Shown one piece after another: positions 30,744 through 39,397 of a stretch of 64,000 nucleotides of DNA. The notes beneath the pieces were generated by a model. That model was not told where the DNA came from, did not search any database, and saw nothing but the letters and a program-made list of their open reading frames with translations. Source of the stretch: Shewanella sp. 10N.286.48.A6 (lineage in GTDB: Bacteria > Pseudomonadota > Gammaproteobacteria > Enterobacterales > Shewanellaceae); NCBI RefSeq assembly GCF_002873135.1, contig NZ_MCVI01000034.1, positions 1 to 64,000 on the forward strand, read 5' to 3'. Every line of letters starts with the position of its first letter. The first letter of the stretch is position 1. The position numbers and the translations under genes were made by a program.

Positions 30744-31268
30744 TTAGTAGTCGATTTGCTCAACGGTTTTATGTTGGTTGGTGAATACACATATATCACC
30801 GGCAATCGTTAATGATTTTTCTGCAATGTCACGGGCACTTAAATCGGTATTTTGTAATAAGGCTAGCGCAGAAGCGTGGGCATAGTTGCCACCAGAACCA
30901 ATTGCAATTAGGTCATGCTCAGGCTGAACCACATCGCCGTTACCGGTAATGATTAATGATTCTTTGGTGTCGGCGACAATAAGCATGGCTTCAAGGTTGC
31001 GGAGCATTTTGTCGGTGCGCCAATCTTTGGCGAGTTCAACGGCTGATTTTAATAAATGGCCTTGATGCATTTCGAGCTTGGTTTCAAAACGCTCAAAAAG
31101 AGTAAATGCATCGGCTGTGCCGCCAGCAAAACCTGCGATAACTTTATTTTGGTATAAGCGACGCACCTTACGTGCATTGCCTTTCATGACGGTATTGCCA
31201 AGGGATACTTGGCCATCACCTGCGATGACAACTTGATTATTGCGGCGAACGGAAACGATAGTAGTCAC
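30744..31268 (-). CDS. hslV: HslV, proteasome-like peptidase subunit
   Basis: Threonine protease forming a double hexamer ring capped by HslU. 174 residues. The start is GTG (31266-31268) after AAGAGGATTTACC; removal of Met exposes the catalytic Thr of TTIVSVRRN. The core [27 protein letters not shown], and [23 protein letters not shown] are as in E. coli. Transcribed from a sigma-32 promoter just upstream, with hslU. Confidence 0.97.
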   Translation of the reverse strand: MTTIVSVRRNNQVVIAGDGQVSLGNTVMKGNARKVRRLYQNKVIAGFAGGTADAFTLFERFETKLEMHQGHLLKSAVELAKDWRTDKMLRNLEAMLIVADTKESLIITGNGDVVQPEHDLIAIGSGGNYAHASALALLQNTDLSARDIAEKSLTIAGDICVFTNQHKTVEQIDY

Positions 31269-31327
31269 GGTAAATCCTCTTAACGACTGCAGCGTAAAAT
31301 AGTCTGCTGCTGGTTGATAAACTAGAT

Positions 31328-31353
31328 ATGGGGGTGGTTAATAGAAATTCAAG
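31328..31353 (-). promoter_or_regulatory. Sigma-32 (heat-shock) promoter of hslVU
   Basis: On the minus strand the sequence reads CTTGAA, 14 bases, CCCCAT, an exact match to the sigma-32 consensus for both boxes with accepted spacing. It lies 60 bp upstream of the hslV start and immediately after the ftsN terminator, so hslVU is insulated from ftsN and should respond to heat shock. Confidence 0.9.
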
Positions 31354-31364
31354 GGAATAAAAAA

Positions 31365-31385
31365 GACGCTAACAATGTTAGCGTC
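31365..31385 (-). terminator. ftsN terminator
   Basis: Nine-base perfect arms GACGCTAAC and GTTAGCGTC with a 3-base loop, A/T runs on both sides, about 60 bp past the ftsN stop and directly before the hslVU promoter. Confidence 0.92.
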
Positions 31386-31443
31386 TTTTTTGAGTTGTTT
31401 ATAAGTTCTTGGCTACTGAGGCTGAACTCTCACTTCGCTAAGT

Positions 31444-32028
31444 TTAGTATTCCCATAGCCAAATTTGGCAGCCATTAATGCTAGCACGCTGCAATTTATG
31501 TCTGGCACGCTCTGCGGCACGTTTTGACTCAAATGGCCCTAAGATCACTTTATGCCACACGCCAGTCGTGCCTTGGGTCGCTCTCACTTGGGCTTCTAGA
31601 CCTTGAAAGGCAATCACGGCTTTCATTTCTTCAGCCTGAGCAAGCTTTCTAAATGAGGCGCATTGCATTTGGTAAGGGCCTTGAGACTTCATCGCACCTT
31701 CTGGCACTTCAATATCAATACTTTTATTTTCTAGCTCTTCCAAATAAGTCCACTGCTCCGTTGGCTTTGGCGGCAGGGCATTAGGGTCTTTTTTCGCAGG
31801 TTTTGGCGTTGGCTTTTCAACCACTTGGCTTGCTGGTGCTGACTCAGGCGTAGCATCATCAGAACTACCACTGATAAACCACAAGAAATAACCAAAACCG
31901 CCTAACAGTAAAATGACCACCAAGGTCGGCAAATAAGGAATAGAGCGCTTTTGCTGAGCTGCGCCTCTCTTTTTAGATGCCGAACGTTTTTTGGGACTAG
32001 GCTTTTTATTAGCGTAATCTCGGCTCAT
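31444..32028 (-). CDS. ftsN: FtsN-like cell division protein with SPOR domain
   Basis: 194 residues: a basic cytoplasmic tail with the MSRDYANKK start typical of FtsN, one membrane helix (about 34-53, LPTLVVILLLGGFGYFLWFI), a Pro/Lys-rich linker, a short segment WTYLEELENKSI that resembles the FtsN element following the linker, and a C-terminal SPOR domain (about 115-194, YQMQCASFRKLAQAEEMK) that binds denuded septal glycan. The position next to hslV is the standard ftsN place. It is shorter than E. coli FtsN (319), with most of the linker missing. Its ATG directly abuts the argS stop codon. Confidence 0.88.
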   Translation of the reverse strand: MSRDYANKKPSPKKRSASKKRGAAQQKRSIPYLPTLVVILLLGGFGYFLWFISGSSDDATPESAPASQVVEKPTPKPAKKDPNALPPKPTEQWTYLEELENKSIDIEVPEGAMKSQGPYQMQCASFRKLAQAEEMKAVIAFQGLEAQVRATQGTTGVWHKVILGPFESKRAAERARHKLQRASINGCQIWLWEY

Positions 32029-33774
32029 TTACATACGCTCTAAGGTTTCGATGCCTAACAGCGACAAACCGGTTTTTAAGGTTTTTGAAGTTAACTGCGC
32101 CAATAATAAACGGCTTTGTTTTTGCGCTTCAGTTTCAGCGGCAAGCACAGGGCAAGCTTCATAAAAACTTGAGAATTCACTGGCTAGCTCATAAACATAG
32201 GCACACATAACATGTGGCAAGCCTTTTTCTGTCATGCGAGTTAATACTTCGCCAAACTGAGCAAGCTTAGTGCCGAGTTGCTTTTCTTTATCGTGTTCAA
32301 GCACGATTTTAGCCTGACTTAAGTCAACATCTGCTGCACGTTTAAAGATGCCTGCAACACGGGTGTAAGCATAAAGTAGGTACGGAGCGGTATTACCTTC
32401 AAAGCTGAGCATTTGCTCAAAGCTAAAGATATAATCGCTGGCACGGTTTTTTGAAAGGTCAGCATATTTAACTGAGCTAATACCCACAACGCGAGCCACT
32501 TCAAGGAGTGTCTCTTCGTCCATATCAGGGTTTTTGCTACGCACTAATTCAACGGCGCGAGTGTTTGCTTCATCGAGTAAATCCACTAACTTAACGACGC
32601 CACCACTACGGGTTTTAAATGGACGACCATCAGGGCCATTCATGGTGCCGAAACCTGTGTGCTCTAGCGATAAACCTTCACGGACGAAACCGGCAGTTTT
32701 AGCCAGTTTGAATACTTGTTGGAAATGCAGTGCTTGGCGCAAGTCGACAAAGTACAGGGCGCGATCGGCTTTTAATACATTTGAGCGGTAACGCATTGCC
32801 GCTAAATCAGAGGTGGCATATAAATAACCGCCATCTGCTTTTTGAATAATAACCGGTAGAGGCTCGCCTTCTTTGGTGCGAAACTCTTCTTGGAATACCA
32901 CTTTAGCGCCATTACTTTCGCTTAATAATCCTTTAGCTGCTAAGTCTGTAACCACTTGGGCTAAATCATCGTTGTAAGCACTTTCGCCATGAACATCTTC
33001 ACGGGTTAAGGTCACCCCAAGGCGTTTATATACCTCATGACAATGGGCTAACGAAATATCATTAAATTCACGCCACAGTTTATTGCAGTATTCGTCACCT
33101 GATTGCAGTGATACAACTAAGTTACGGGCGCGGGTAGCAAAGTCGCTTGATTCATCAAAACGTACTTTTGCTTCACGGTAGAAGGTTTCTAAATCAGATA
33201 GCTCAAGATCAGCTTGTTCGCCATGAGCTGCGCGAAGCTCTTCCATATATGCCAGTAACATGCCGAACTGAGTGCCCCAGTCACCCACATGGTTTTGACG
33301 AATGACCTTATGGCCTAAAAATTCTAGTGCGCGCACTACACTGTCACCAATAATGGTTGAACGTAGATGACCTACGTGCATTTCTTTGGCAAGGTTTGGT
33401 GATGAGTAATCAACTACAATGGTTTGTGATTCAGGTAAGGTGATCCCTAAATGCTCACTGTTTAATGCATCTTGCAGTTGATTCGCTAAGGCATTTTCAT
33501 CAATAAAGAAGTTGATGAAACCAGGGCCTGCAATTTCAACTTTAGCCACATGGCTAGATGCCGGTAGGTTGTCGATGATTAGCTGAGCGATATCGCGCGG
33601 GTTCTTTTTAGCAACTTTGGTTAGCATCATCGCTAAGTTAGTGGCTAAATCACCATGAGTTTTATCTTTAGTGCGCTCAACTTGAATGCGAGCCTGAAAA
33701 TCAGCTGGGACAATGCCTTGTTGCTTAAAAGAGTCGACGGTTTGTTCTAGTAAAGATGCAATATGTGATTTCAT
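32029..33774 (-). CDS. argS: ArgS, arginyl-tRNA synthetase
   Basis: Class I synthetase charging tRNA-Arg. 581 residues: the N-terminal Add-1 domain, HIGH-type motif HVGH (in [14 protein letters not shown]), and [10 protein letters not shown] where other class I enzymes have KMSKS, as usual for bacterial ArgRS. The C-terminal anticodon-binding domain ends in the conserved [10 protein letters not shown]. The stop is followed with no gap by ftsN, so translation may be coupled. Confidence 0.97.
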   Translation of the reverse strand: MKSHIASLLEQTVDSFKQQGIVPADFQARIQVERTKDKTHGDLATNLAMMLTKVAKKNPRDIAQLIIDNLPASSHVAKVEIAGPGFINFFIDENALANQLQDALNSEHLGITLPESQTIVVDYSSPNLAKEMHVGHLRSTIIGDSVVRALEFLGHKVIRQNHVGDWGTQFGMLLAYMEELRAAHGEQADLELSDLETFYREAKVRFDESSDFATRARNLVVSLQSGDEYCNKLWREFNDISLAHCHEVYKRLGVTLTREDVHGESAYNDDLAQVVTDLAAKGLLSESNGAKVVFQEEFRTKEGEPLPVIIQKADGGYLYATSDLAAMRYRSNVLKADRALYFVDLRQALHFQQVFKLAKTAGFVREGLSLEHTGFGTMNGPDGRPFKTRSGGVVKLVDLLDEANTRAVELVRSKNPDMDEETLLEVARVVGISSVKYADLSKNRASDYIFSFEQMLSFEGNTAPYLLYAYTRVAGIFKRAADVDLSQAKIVLEHDKEKQLGTKLAQFGEVLTRMTEKGLPHVMCAYVYELASEFSSFYEACPVLAAETEAQKQSRLLLAQLTSKTLKTGLSLLGIETLERM

Positions 33775-33841
33775 GGGCGTTTATCAGCACTAACTTAAAG
33801 TAAAAGACAGGAGTAACCGACTATTTTAGCCGCTTTTGATA

Positions 33842-33875
33842 CTCGAATGCTATCTCGATAGTGTTTTTATTCGAG
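33842..33875. repeat. Nested inverted repeat between priA and argS
   Basis: Outer 7-bp arms CTCGAAT (33842-33848) and ATTCGAG (33869-33875) enclose inner 5-bp arms CTATC (33850-33854) and GATAG (33857-33861). On the plus strand it is followed by ATTTTTTTT, a terminator layout for plus-strand RNA, although both neighbours are on the minus strand. It may help end priA mRNA, but there is no T run in that direction. Confidence 0.6.
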
Positions 33876-33928
33876 ATTTTTTTTAAATTTCAGCAAAGCG
33901 AATTTTATCGCAGAATAAGACAAGCTGA

Positions 33929-36124
33929 TTACATTAAATCTTGCGGGTCGCGGTCAATGCTCCAACGGCATTTTTTACTTTCAGGCAATGCCTCAATGGT
34001 TGGCAATACTTGCTCAAAAACCTGTTGTAATCGTTGTCTATTTTTAGCTTGGAATAATAACTGGCGGCGGTATTTGCCCGCTTTACGATCCAATGGAGCA
34101 GGCATTGGGCCAATGACTTCAAACTCTTTATCTTGGGGTAATAAGCTGGCCACCTGATTGAGAAAGCTATCGGCATCTTCTGCTAAATGGGCATCGGCTC
34201 TAAGCAGCACCATGTGCCAAGCGGGTGGTAACAGGGCTTGTTGGCGCTCAAGTAATTGCCCGCGGGCAAACTTACCATAACCGTGCTGCAGTAAATCCCT
34301 TAATATGGGGTTATCACTTTGATGGGTTTGTAGTAATACTTTACCGGGCTTATCAGCACGGCCGGCGCGGCCTGAAACCTGGGTATAAAGCTGCGCAAAG
34401 CGCTCTGGGGCTCGAAAGTCAGCGCTGAATAAAGCGCCATCGACATCCATTAATCCCACTAAAGTCACATCTGGAAAATGATGCCCTTTAGCTAGCATTT
34501 GGGTGCCCACTAAAATTTTATATTCACCTTTTAAAATGCCGTTGAGCTGTTTTTCTAATGAGCCTTTTCTGCGGGTGGTGTCACGATCGATCCTCACTAC
34601 CGGATATTGGGGAAACTCTTGTGCTAAGGCTTGTGCCAATTGCTCTGTGCCGGTGCCATGGCCCATTAACATGGTGCTGCCGCACTCATGGCATTGATGA
34701 GGAATAGCATATTGATTGCCACAATGGTGGCAGCAGATTTCATTTAAACCTTGATGAACAGTAAAAAAGGCATCGCAGCGATCGCATTCATGCAAATGTC
34801 CGCACTCATGACAAAGTAGGGCTGGCGAAAAGCCACGGCGGTTTAGAAATAGTAATACTTGGTTGCCCGCATCTAGGTGCATACGCATTTCATTGATCAT
34901 TGAGGCGCTCATGCCGGCCTTAAGCGGATGGGAGCGAATATCGATAATTCCTTGCTTCACTTTTTGGGCTGCACCTGCGCGTTCGCCGAGTTCTAAGTGG
35001 GCATAACGGGCTGAAATGGCATTCTGTAGCGATTCTAGCGATGGCGTTGCCGAACCTAAAATCACTTGAATATCTTCTAAGTGGCCGCGCATAACAGCTA
35101 AATCGCGGGCGTGATAACGCACCCCTTCTTGCTGCTTAAAGCTGCTGTCATGTTCTTCATCAAGAATGATAAGCCCCGGATATGCCATTGGGGTAAATAA
35201 TGCCGAGCGAGTGCCGATAATAATCGCGGCTTCACCGCTACGGGCCTGACGCCAAGCCTCTAAACGCTGGTTGTCAGTTAATGCGGAGTGAATAACGGCA
35301 ATATTGACATCAAATCGGCGCTTAAAGCGGTTAATGGTTTGCGGTGTTAAGCCTATTTCAGGCACCAAAATCAGCGCTTGTTTACCTTGCTTTAGGATAG
35401 TTTCTAATACTGACAAATAGACTTCGGTTTTACCAGATCCAGTAATGCCCTCTAATAAACTGCAATGAAACCCTTGCTGCTGATTAAGGATAGATACTGC
35501 CACTGCTTGCTGTTTATTAAGTTTAAGTGGGGTTTCTGTCATGACCAATTGTTGACGCCAGCTTAAGTCGGCGGCATTGGTGATGTGTTGGCGCTCAACC
35601 CAGCCTTTATCTTCAAGGGCTTTTAAGGCCACTTTACTGAGCTCTTGGGTGGTAAATTCATCTTGGCTGATGGCCGACTGCTGCAGTAATTCGAATAATT
35701 TCTTTTGTGCTGGCGCTCTTTTGAGCACGCTGATATCGACTTGCTTGCCTTGCTCGTTTAACGCAAATACAGTCACAGTCTGCGGTTGAGCACTTGACCC
35801 TTTACGCAGGGCAACCGGTAAGGCTTGGCTGAGCATTTGCCCTTGGCTGGCAAAGTAATATCTTGCCGCCCAAAGTGTTAATTTGTACAAACTTTCAGGC
35901 AGTAACGGTTTATCATCCAGCAGTTCAGTGATAGCTTTAATCTTGTTTGCTGGCACGTCGCAGTCATCTTTAATGGCAGTAATAAGCCCAATTAGTTGCT
36001 GTCGACCAAAAGGCACTTTTACCCGCAGTCCAAGCTTTATTTGTGCTACGTTGGCTTCAGGGATTTGGTAACTAAAGGTTTGCCGCATGGGAACGGGCAA
36101 TGCAACCTCAACAAACACAGGCAT
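33929..36124 (-). CDS. priA: PriA, primosomal replication-restart helicase
   Basis: 3'-to-5' DNA helicase that reloads the replisome at stalled forks. 731 residues, as in E. coli (732): N-terminal DNA-binding domain from MPVFVEVALPVPMRQ, Walker A GITGSGKT, DEEH box (ILDEEHDSSF), the zinc-binding insertion with eight cysteines (CHECGHLHECDRC, CCHHCG, CHECGS) and the helicase C domain with QVSGRAGRADKPG. It is divergent from the FimV-like gene at 36202, with about 77 bp between. Confidence 0.97.
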   Translation of the reverse strand: MPVFVEVALPVPMRQTFSYQIPEANVAQIKLGLRVKVPFGRQQLIGLITAIKDDCDVPANKIKAITELLDDKPLLPESLYKLTLWAARYYFASQGQMLSQALPVALRKGSSAQPQTVTVFALNEQGKQVDISVLKRAPAQKKLFELLQQSAISQDEFTTQELSKVALKALEDKGWVERQHITNAADLSWRQQLVMTETPLKLNKQQAVAVSILNQQQGFHCSLLEGITGSGKTEVYLSVLETILKQGKQALILVPEIGLTPQTINRFKRRFDVNIAVIHSALTDNQRLEAWRQARSGEAAIIIGTRSALFTPMAYPGLIILDEEHDSSFKQQEGVRYHARDLAVMRGHLEDIQVILGSATPSLESLQNAISARYAHLELGERAGAAQKVKQGIIDIRSHPLKAGMSASMINEMRMHLDAGNQVLLFLNRRGFSPALLCHECGHLHECDRCDAFFTVHQGLNEICCHHCGNQYAIPHQCHECGSTMLMGHGTGTEQLAQALAQEFPQYPVVRIDRDTTRRKGSLEKQLNGILKGEYKILVGTQMLAKGHHFPDVTLVGLMDVDGALFSADFRAPERFAQLYTQVSGRAGRADKPGKVLLQTHQSDNPILRDLLQHGYGKFARGQLLERQQALLPPAWHMVLLRADAHLAEDADSFLNQVASLLPQDKEFEVIGPMPAPLDRKAGKYRRQLLFQAKNRQRLQQVFEQVLPTIEALPESKKCRWSIDRDPQDLM

Positions 36125-36201
36125 AAGTCATCATCATTCAGAATTGTGAAGCTCTAGTTTACTCCAGCTAGACCGTAAATAAATAGGATAAGAGAAAATT
36201 G

Positions 36202-36966
36202 ATGTTAAAAGGATTATTTAGCAAACATACCCTAGCACTGTCTGTGTTTTTATTTTCGTTTAGTGCCCAAGCAGCGCTGAGTCATATCAGTATCAATAGC
36301 CGCCATTTTAAGCTAGATCAGCATCCGCAATTAAAGCTTAATATTGTGGCAGCTAACGATGATCTTTCACGGCTGACTTTTCACTTACGTCAAACCGTTG
36401 GAGCAAATGAGGTTGTTGAGGAGTTAATGCTGCAACCTGTTAGTCGCTTTATGCTCTATGCCATAGGTGTTGATGATGTCAGTGACCCTAATGCTAAGCT
36501 GATTGTCAGTGAATATAAGGGCAATAGCTGGCAGCAGTATGCGGTATTGTCGGTATTTGATGCCCCTTACATAAAGCCAAATGGTCGCAGTGATATTAAA
36601 ATCGATGCCGCTAAAGCACTTAAAAAAGTCCCGTTAGCTGCAACACCAGCCGAAAAGGATCCTATTATTGTAACGGCGAGTAATAACAGTAATAACAGTC
36701 AAGCTTGTATGGTTGAGCGTAATAACACTGAGACCTTATGGGGGATTGCGTCACGTTATGCTACATCGTGGAATACCCATGTTTATGGGGCGATGTTAGC
36801 GCTTTATGAGGCCAATCCTCAGGCGTTTTCTCAGCAGAAAATTCACTTAATCAAACAAGATGTGCCATTGCGATGCCCGACAAAAGTTCAGTTGAATCAA
36901 TATATAACAAAGGCTGATGCGAAGCTTGAATTTGAGTCGATAGAAGCTAAACACCGTAGCCAATAA
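36202..36966 (+). CDS. Small FimV-like periplasmic protein with LysM-type C-terminus
   Basis: 254 residues with a signal peptide (cleavage after about AQAA, residue 25). The first half resembles the N-terminal region of FimV/HubP polar proteins (SHISINSRHFKLDQHPQLK and following). The C-terminal part (about 175-235) contains NTETLWGIASRYATSW with MLALYEANPQAF, the modified LysM signature of FimV. It lacks the membrane helix and long acidic tail of full FimV, so it should be periplasmic and may bind peptidoglycan. The ATG at 36202 is preferred to the TTG just before it. Function unproven. Confidence 0.65.
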   Translation: MLKGLFSKHTLALSVFLFSFSAQAALSHISINSRHFKLDQHPQLKLNIVAANDDLSRLTFHLRQTVGANEVVEELMLQPVSRFMLYAIGVDDVSDPNAKLIVSEYKGNSWQQYAVLSVFDAPYIKPNGRSDIKIDAAKALKKVPLAATPAEKDPIIVTASNNSNNSQACMVERNNTETLWGIASRYATSWNTHVYGAMLALYEANPQAFSQQKIHLIKQDVPLRCPTKVQLNQYITKADAKLEFESIEAKHRSQ

Positions 36967-36973
36967 ATAGCAC

Positions 36974-37002
36974 TTGTTTGGTCTGGACACATACTGTACT
37001 AT
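36974..37002 (+). promoter_or_regulatory. rpmE promoter with GC-rich discriminator
   Basis: TTGTTT (36974-36979), exactly 17 bases, TACTAT (36997-37002), then TGCGCGCC before the likely start near 37009. The GC-rich discriminator is typical of stringently controlled ribosomal promoters. It gives a leader of about 85 nt before rpmE. Confidence 0.65.
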
Positions 37003-37040
37003 TGCGCGCCTAAAACACTATTGTTATTAACGCATGTGGT

Positions 37041-37063
37041 GCTCAACTTCGGGTTGGGAGAGC
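37041..37063 (+). promoter_or_regulatory. Hairpin in the rpmE mRNA leader
   Basis: GCTCAAC, loop TTCGG, then GTTG and GAGC pair with a small internal bulge. It sits in the leader about 30 nt before the rpmE start. L31 in E. coli has been reported to control its own mRNA through the leader, so this may be a binding site; that link is inference. Confidence 0.35.
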
Positions 37064-37092
37064 GACGTGGCCTCTATTAAAAGGTAATCCAA

Positions 37093-37305
37093 ATGAAAAC
37101 AGGTATCCACCCAGACTACGCTGAAATTACTGCAACTTGTACTTGTGGTAACATCATTAAAGTAAATTCAACTGCTGGTAAAAACTTGCACTTGGACGTA
37201 TGTGGCGCATGTCACCCATTCTACACTGGTACTCAGAAAGTTGTAGACACTGGTGGTCGTATCGACAAATTCAACAAGCGCTTTGGTGCACTTGGTAAAA
37301 AATAA
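37093..37305 (+). CDS. rpmE: Ribosomal protein bL31, zinc-binding form
   Basis: 70 residues, the length of E. coli L31. Four cysteine ligands are present: two in the CTCG motif near residues 16-18, and CGACH near 37-40, marking this as the zinc-containing C+ form (as opposed to the cysteine-free YkgM type made under zinc starvation). The ATG follows AAAAGGTAATCCAA. It stands as a single gene with a promoter and terminator of its own. Confidence 0.97.
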   Translation: MKTGIHPDYAEITATCTCGNIIKVNSTAGKNLHLDVCGACHPFYTGTQKVVDTGGRIDKFNKRFGALGKK

Positions 37306-37330
37306 TTGCTCTTGCAATTATTTTAAGAAA

Positions 37331-37348
37331 AAGACGCTTCGGCGTCTT
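37331..37348 (+). terminator. rpmE terminator
   Basis: Arms AAGACGC and GCGTCTT with TTCG tetraloop and a T run after; 25 bp past the rpmE stop. Confidence 0.93.
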
Positions 37349-37743
37349 TTTTTGTAGCTGTCACTTTTTACACAAATTTATTTTCAGCTGAATAAAGTTT
37401 TTGGTTATAAATTATATAAACTCAACTGAGACAATAATATTGTTATTTAGACAAACTTTTGACAAGTTTAAGTAGCATTTTACGGTTTTTATTAGCAAAT
37501 CTTGTTATTTTTCTACATTTTTAAGTCCTTGATTCTTAATGTGATGGTTAATTTTTTGATTAAAAAATATAACTTGACCAAATTCTAATTATTAAAGGTA
37601 ACTTTTGTTATTTTTTGATTTATAATCCCAGCAGAAAGCGATCGCTGACGGATTAGTTTGATCTCAAGTTATTTTTAACTGGCCTCGTTTTCGCAGAATT
37701 ACTTTTACTTCGCCGTATCACTTGCCTCACTCAGGAAAATACA
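37349..37743 (+). promoter_or_regulatory. AT-rich region upstream of the malic enzyme gene
   Basis: A very AT-rich stretch with no gene visible. A perfect -10 box TATAAT lies at 37621-37626 but only weak -35 options (TAACTT at 37599, 16 bases away) precede it. TTGACA at 37459 has no good partner. The ribosome site AGGAAAATACA precedes the ATG at 37744. Confidence 0.4.
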
Positions 37744-38985
37744 ATGCCAGATTTTCGCCAACAAGCTCTCGATTACCATGAATTCCCAGTTGCAGGTAAA
37801 ACTGCTGTAACCCTCACTAAACCAGCGCAAACCAGTCATGATCTGTCGCTGGCATACAGTCCTGGTGTGGCAGAGCCGGTAAGAGAAATTGCGGCAAACC
37901 CTGATGACGCATATCGTTATACTAATAAAGGTAATACCGTTGCGGTGATTTCTAACGGTACGGCAATTTTAGGCTTAGGTAACTTAGGCCCATTAGCATC
38001 AAAACCTGTAATGGAAGGTAAGGCATTACTGTTTAAGCGTTTTGCCAATATTGATTCAGTTGATATTGAAGTGAAGCACAGAACTACGGCAGATTTTATT
38101 AATACGGTTGAGTCGATTGCAGATACCTTTGGCGGCATTAATTTAGAAGATATCAAAGCGCCTGAGTGTTTTGAAATTGAAAGAGAGCTTATTGCCCGTT
38201 GTAATGTGCCTGTGTTTCATGATGATCAACATGGTACGGCTATCGTAACTGCAGCAGGCATGTTGAACGCACTTGAAATTCAAGGCAAAAAAATTGAAGA
38301 CGCAGTATTTGTTTGTTTAGGTGCAGGTGCTGCGGCCATTGCTTGTATGACCATGATTGTTAAGTGTGGCGCTCAGCGTGAAAATGTTTACATGCTCGAC
38401 AGACAAGGCGTGATCCATACTCGCCGTGAAGACATTAACGAATACAAAGCCTTGTTTGCTAACAACACAGACAAGCGTACCTTACAAGATGTGATTAAGG
38501 ATGCCGACGTATTCTTGGGGCTTTCTGGCGCTGATTTATTAACTGCTGATGACATTGCGCTAATGGCACCAAAACCGGTTATTTTTGCTTGTTCAAACCC
38601 AGATCCTGAAATTAAACCTGAGTTGGCTCACTCAATCCGTCAAGATTTGATTATGGGTACCGGCCGTAGTGATTACCCAAACCAAGTGAATAACGTATTG
38701 TGTTTTCCTTTCATTTTCAGGGGCGCATTAGACGTTCGAGCCAGTGTCATTAATGATGAAATGAAAATTGCTGCAGTTAAAGCGTTAGCGGCAATTGCTA
38801 AAGAACCGGTTCCCGCAGAAGTATTAGCAGCCTACCCACATGTTAATTCATTAAGCTTTGGCCCAGAGTACGTGCTGCCTAAGCCAATGGACCCTCGTTT
38901 ATTGAAAAATATCGCCAGTGCGGTATCTCAGGCGGCCATTGATTCAGGTGTCGCGGTATTAGATAAGGTACCCACTGACTATTAA
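37744..38985 (+). CDS. maeB: NADP-dependent malic enzyme, short form without phosphotransacetylase domain
   Basis: Oxidatively decarboxylates malate to pyruvate. 413 residues: the N-terminal malic domain (SLAYSPGVAEPVREI, GNLGPLASKPVMEGKA), the metal-binding FHDDQHGTAIV, the Rossmann motif GAGAAAIAC, and GRSDYPNQVNNVLCFPFIFRGAL near the C-terminus. It resembles the malic part of E. coli MaeB but lacks the C-terminal phosphotransacetylase-like half, which makes E. coli MaeB about 759 residues. The cofactor is inferred from family similarity. Its place after rpmE is usual in Shewanella as I recall. Confidence 0.88.
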   Translation: MPDFRQQALDYHEFPVAGKTAVTLTKPAQTSHDLSLAYSPGVAEPVREIAANPDDAYRYTNKGNTVAVISNGTAILGLGNLGPLASKPVMEGKALLFKRFANIDSVDIEVKHRTTADFINTVESIADTFGGINLEDIKAPECFEIERELIARCNVPVFHDDQHGTAIVTAAGMLNALEIQGKKIEDAVFVCLGAGAAAIACMTMIVKCGAQRENVYMLDRQGVIHTRREDINEYKALFANNTDKRTLQDVIKDADVFLGLSGADLLTADDIALMAPKPVIFACSNPDPEIKPELAHSIRQDLIMGTGRSDYPNQVNNVLCFPFIFRGALDVRASVINDEMKIAAVKALAAIAKEPVPAEVLAAYPHVNSLSFGPEYVLPKPMDPRLLKNIASAVSQAAIDSGVAVLDKVPTDY

Positions 38986-39019
38986 TCTATTAATGGTTAG
39001 ATATTCACCTTAGTTAGAA

Positions 39020-39033
39020 GGGGCATTAGCCCC
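39020..39033 (+). terminator. Malic enzyme gene terminator
   Basis: GGGGC-ATTA-GCCCC followed by T6, 34 bp past the stop codon. Confidence 0.9.
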
Positions 39034-39397
39034 TTTTTTATTGGCTGAAAATGGCGTTAATAATAAACGAGTTTGACTGCTATAATTAAATGATGCTGAG
39101 TAAATGTCACTATTATTTTTGCAAGATTGCAGCAGATAATATAGCTAAATAAGATTATTAAGCCTAAGCTCACTTTTTTAAAACTGCGACAGCATTTTTT
39201 TATTAAACAAGTGATAGTATGACGCGTTCAATATAAGGCGAGACTATTAGTATAAAGTAAACGCGTTTAACATAAACTGAACATGTGATTTTAATATTAT
39301 TTTTCTAAACTATTTCTCTAATAATAAAAATGTACTCGCAATAAAATAACAATAACTAATTCCCCTTGAGTGCTGTGTTTAAGCAGGATGCTGATAA
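39034..39397 (+). promoter_or_regulatory. csrD upstream region
   Basis: AT-rich noncoding DNA. It contains a perfect 12-bp palindrome TAAACGCGTTTA at 39258-39269 and a second ACGCGT near 39222. No clear -35/-10 pair is evident. The ATG of csrD at 39398 lacks a strong ribosome site. Confidence 0.4.
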
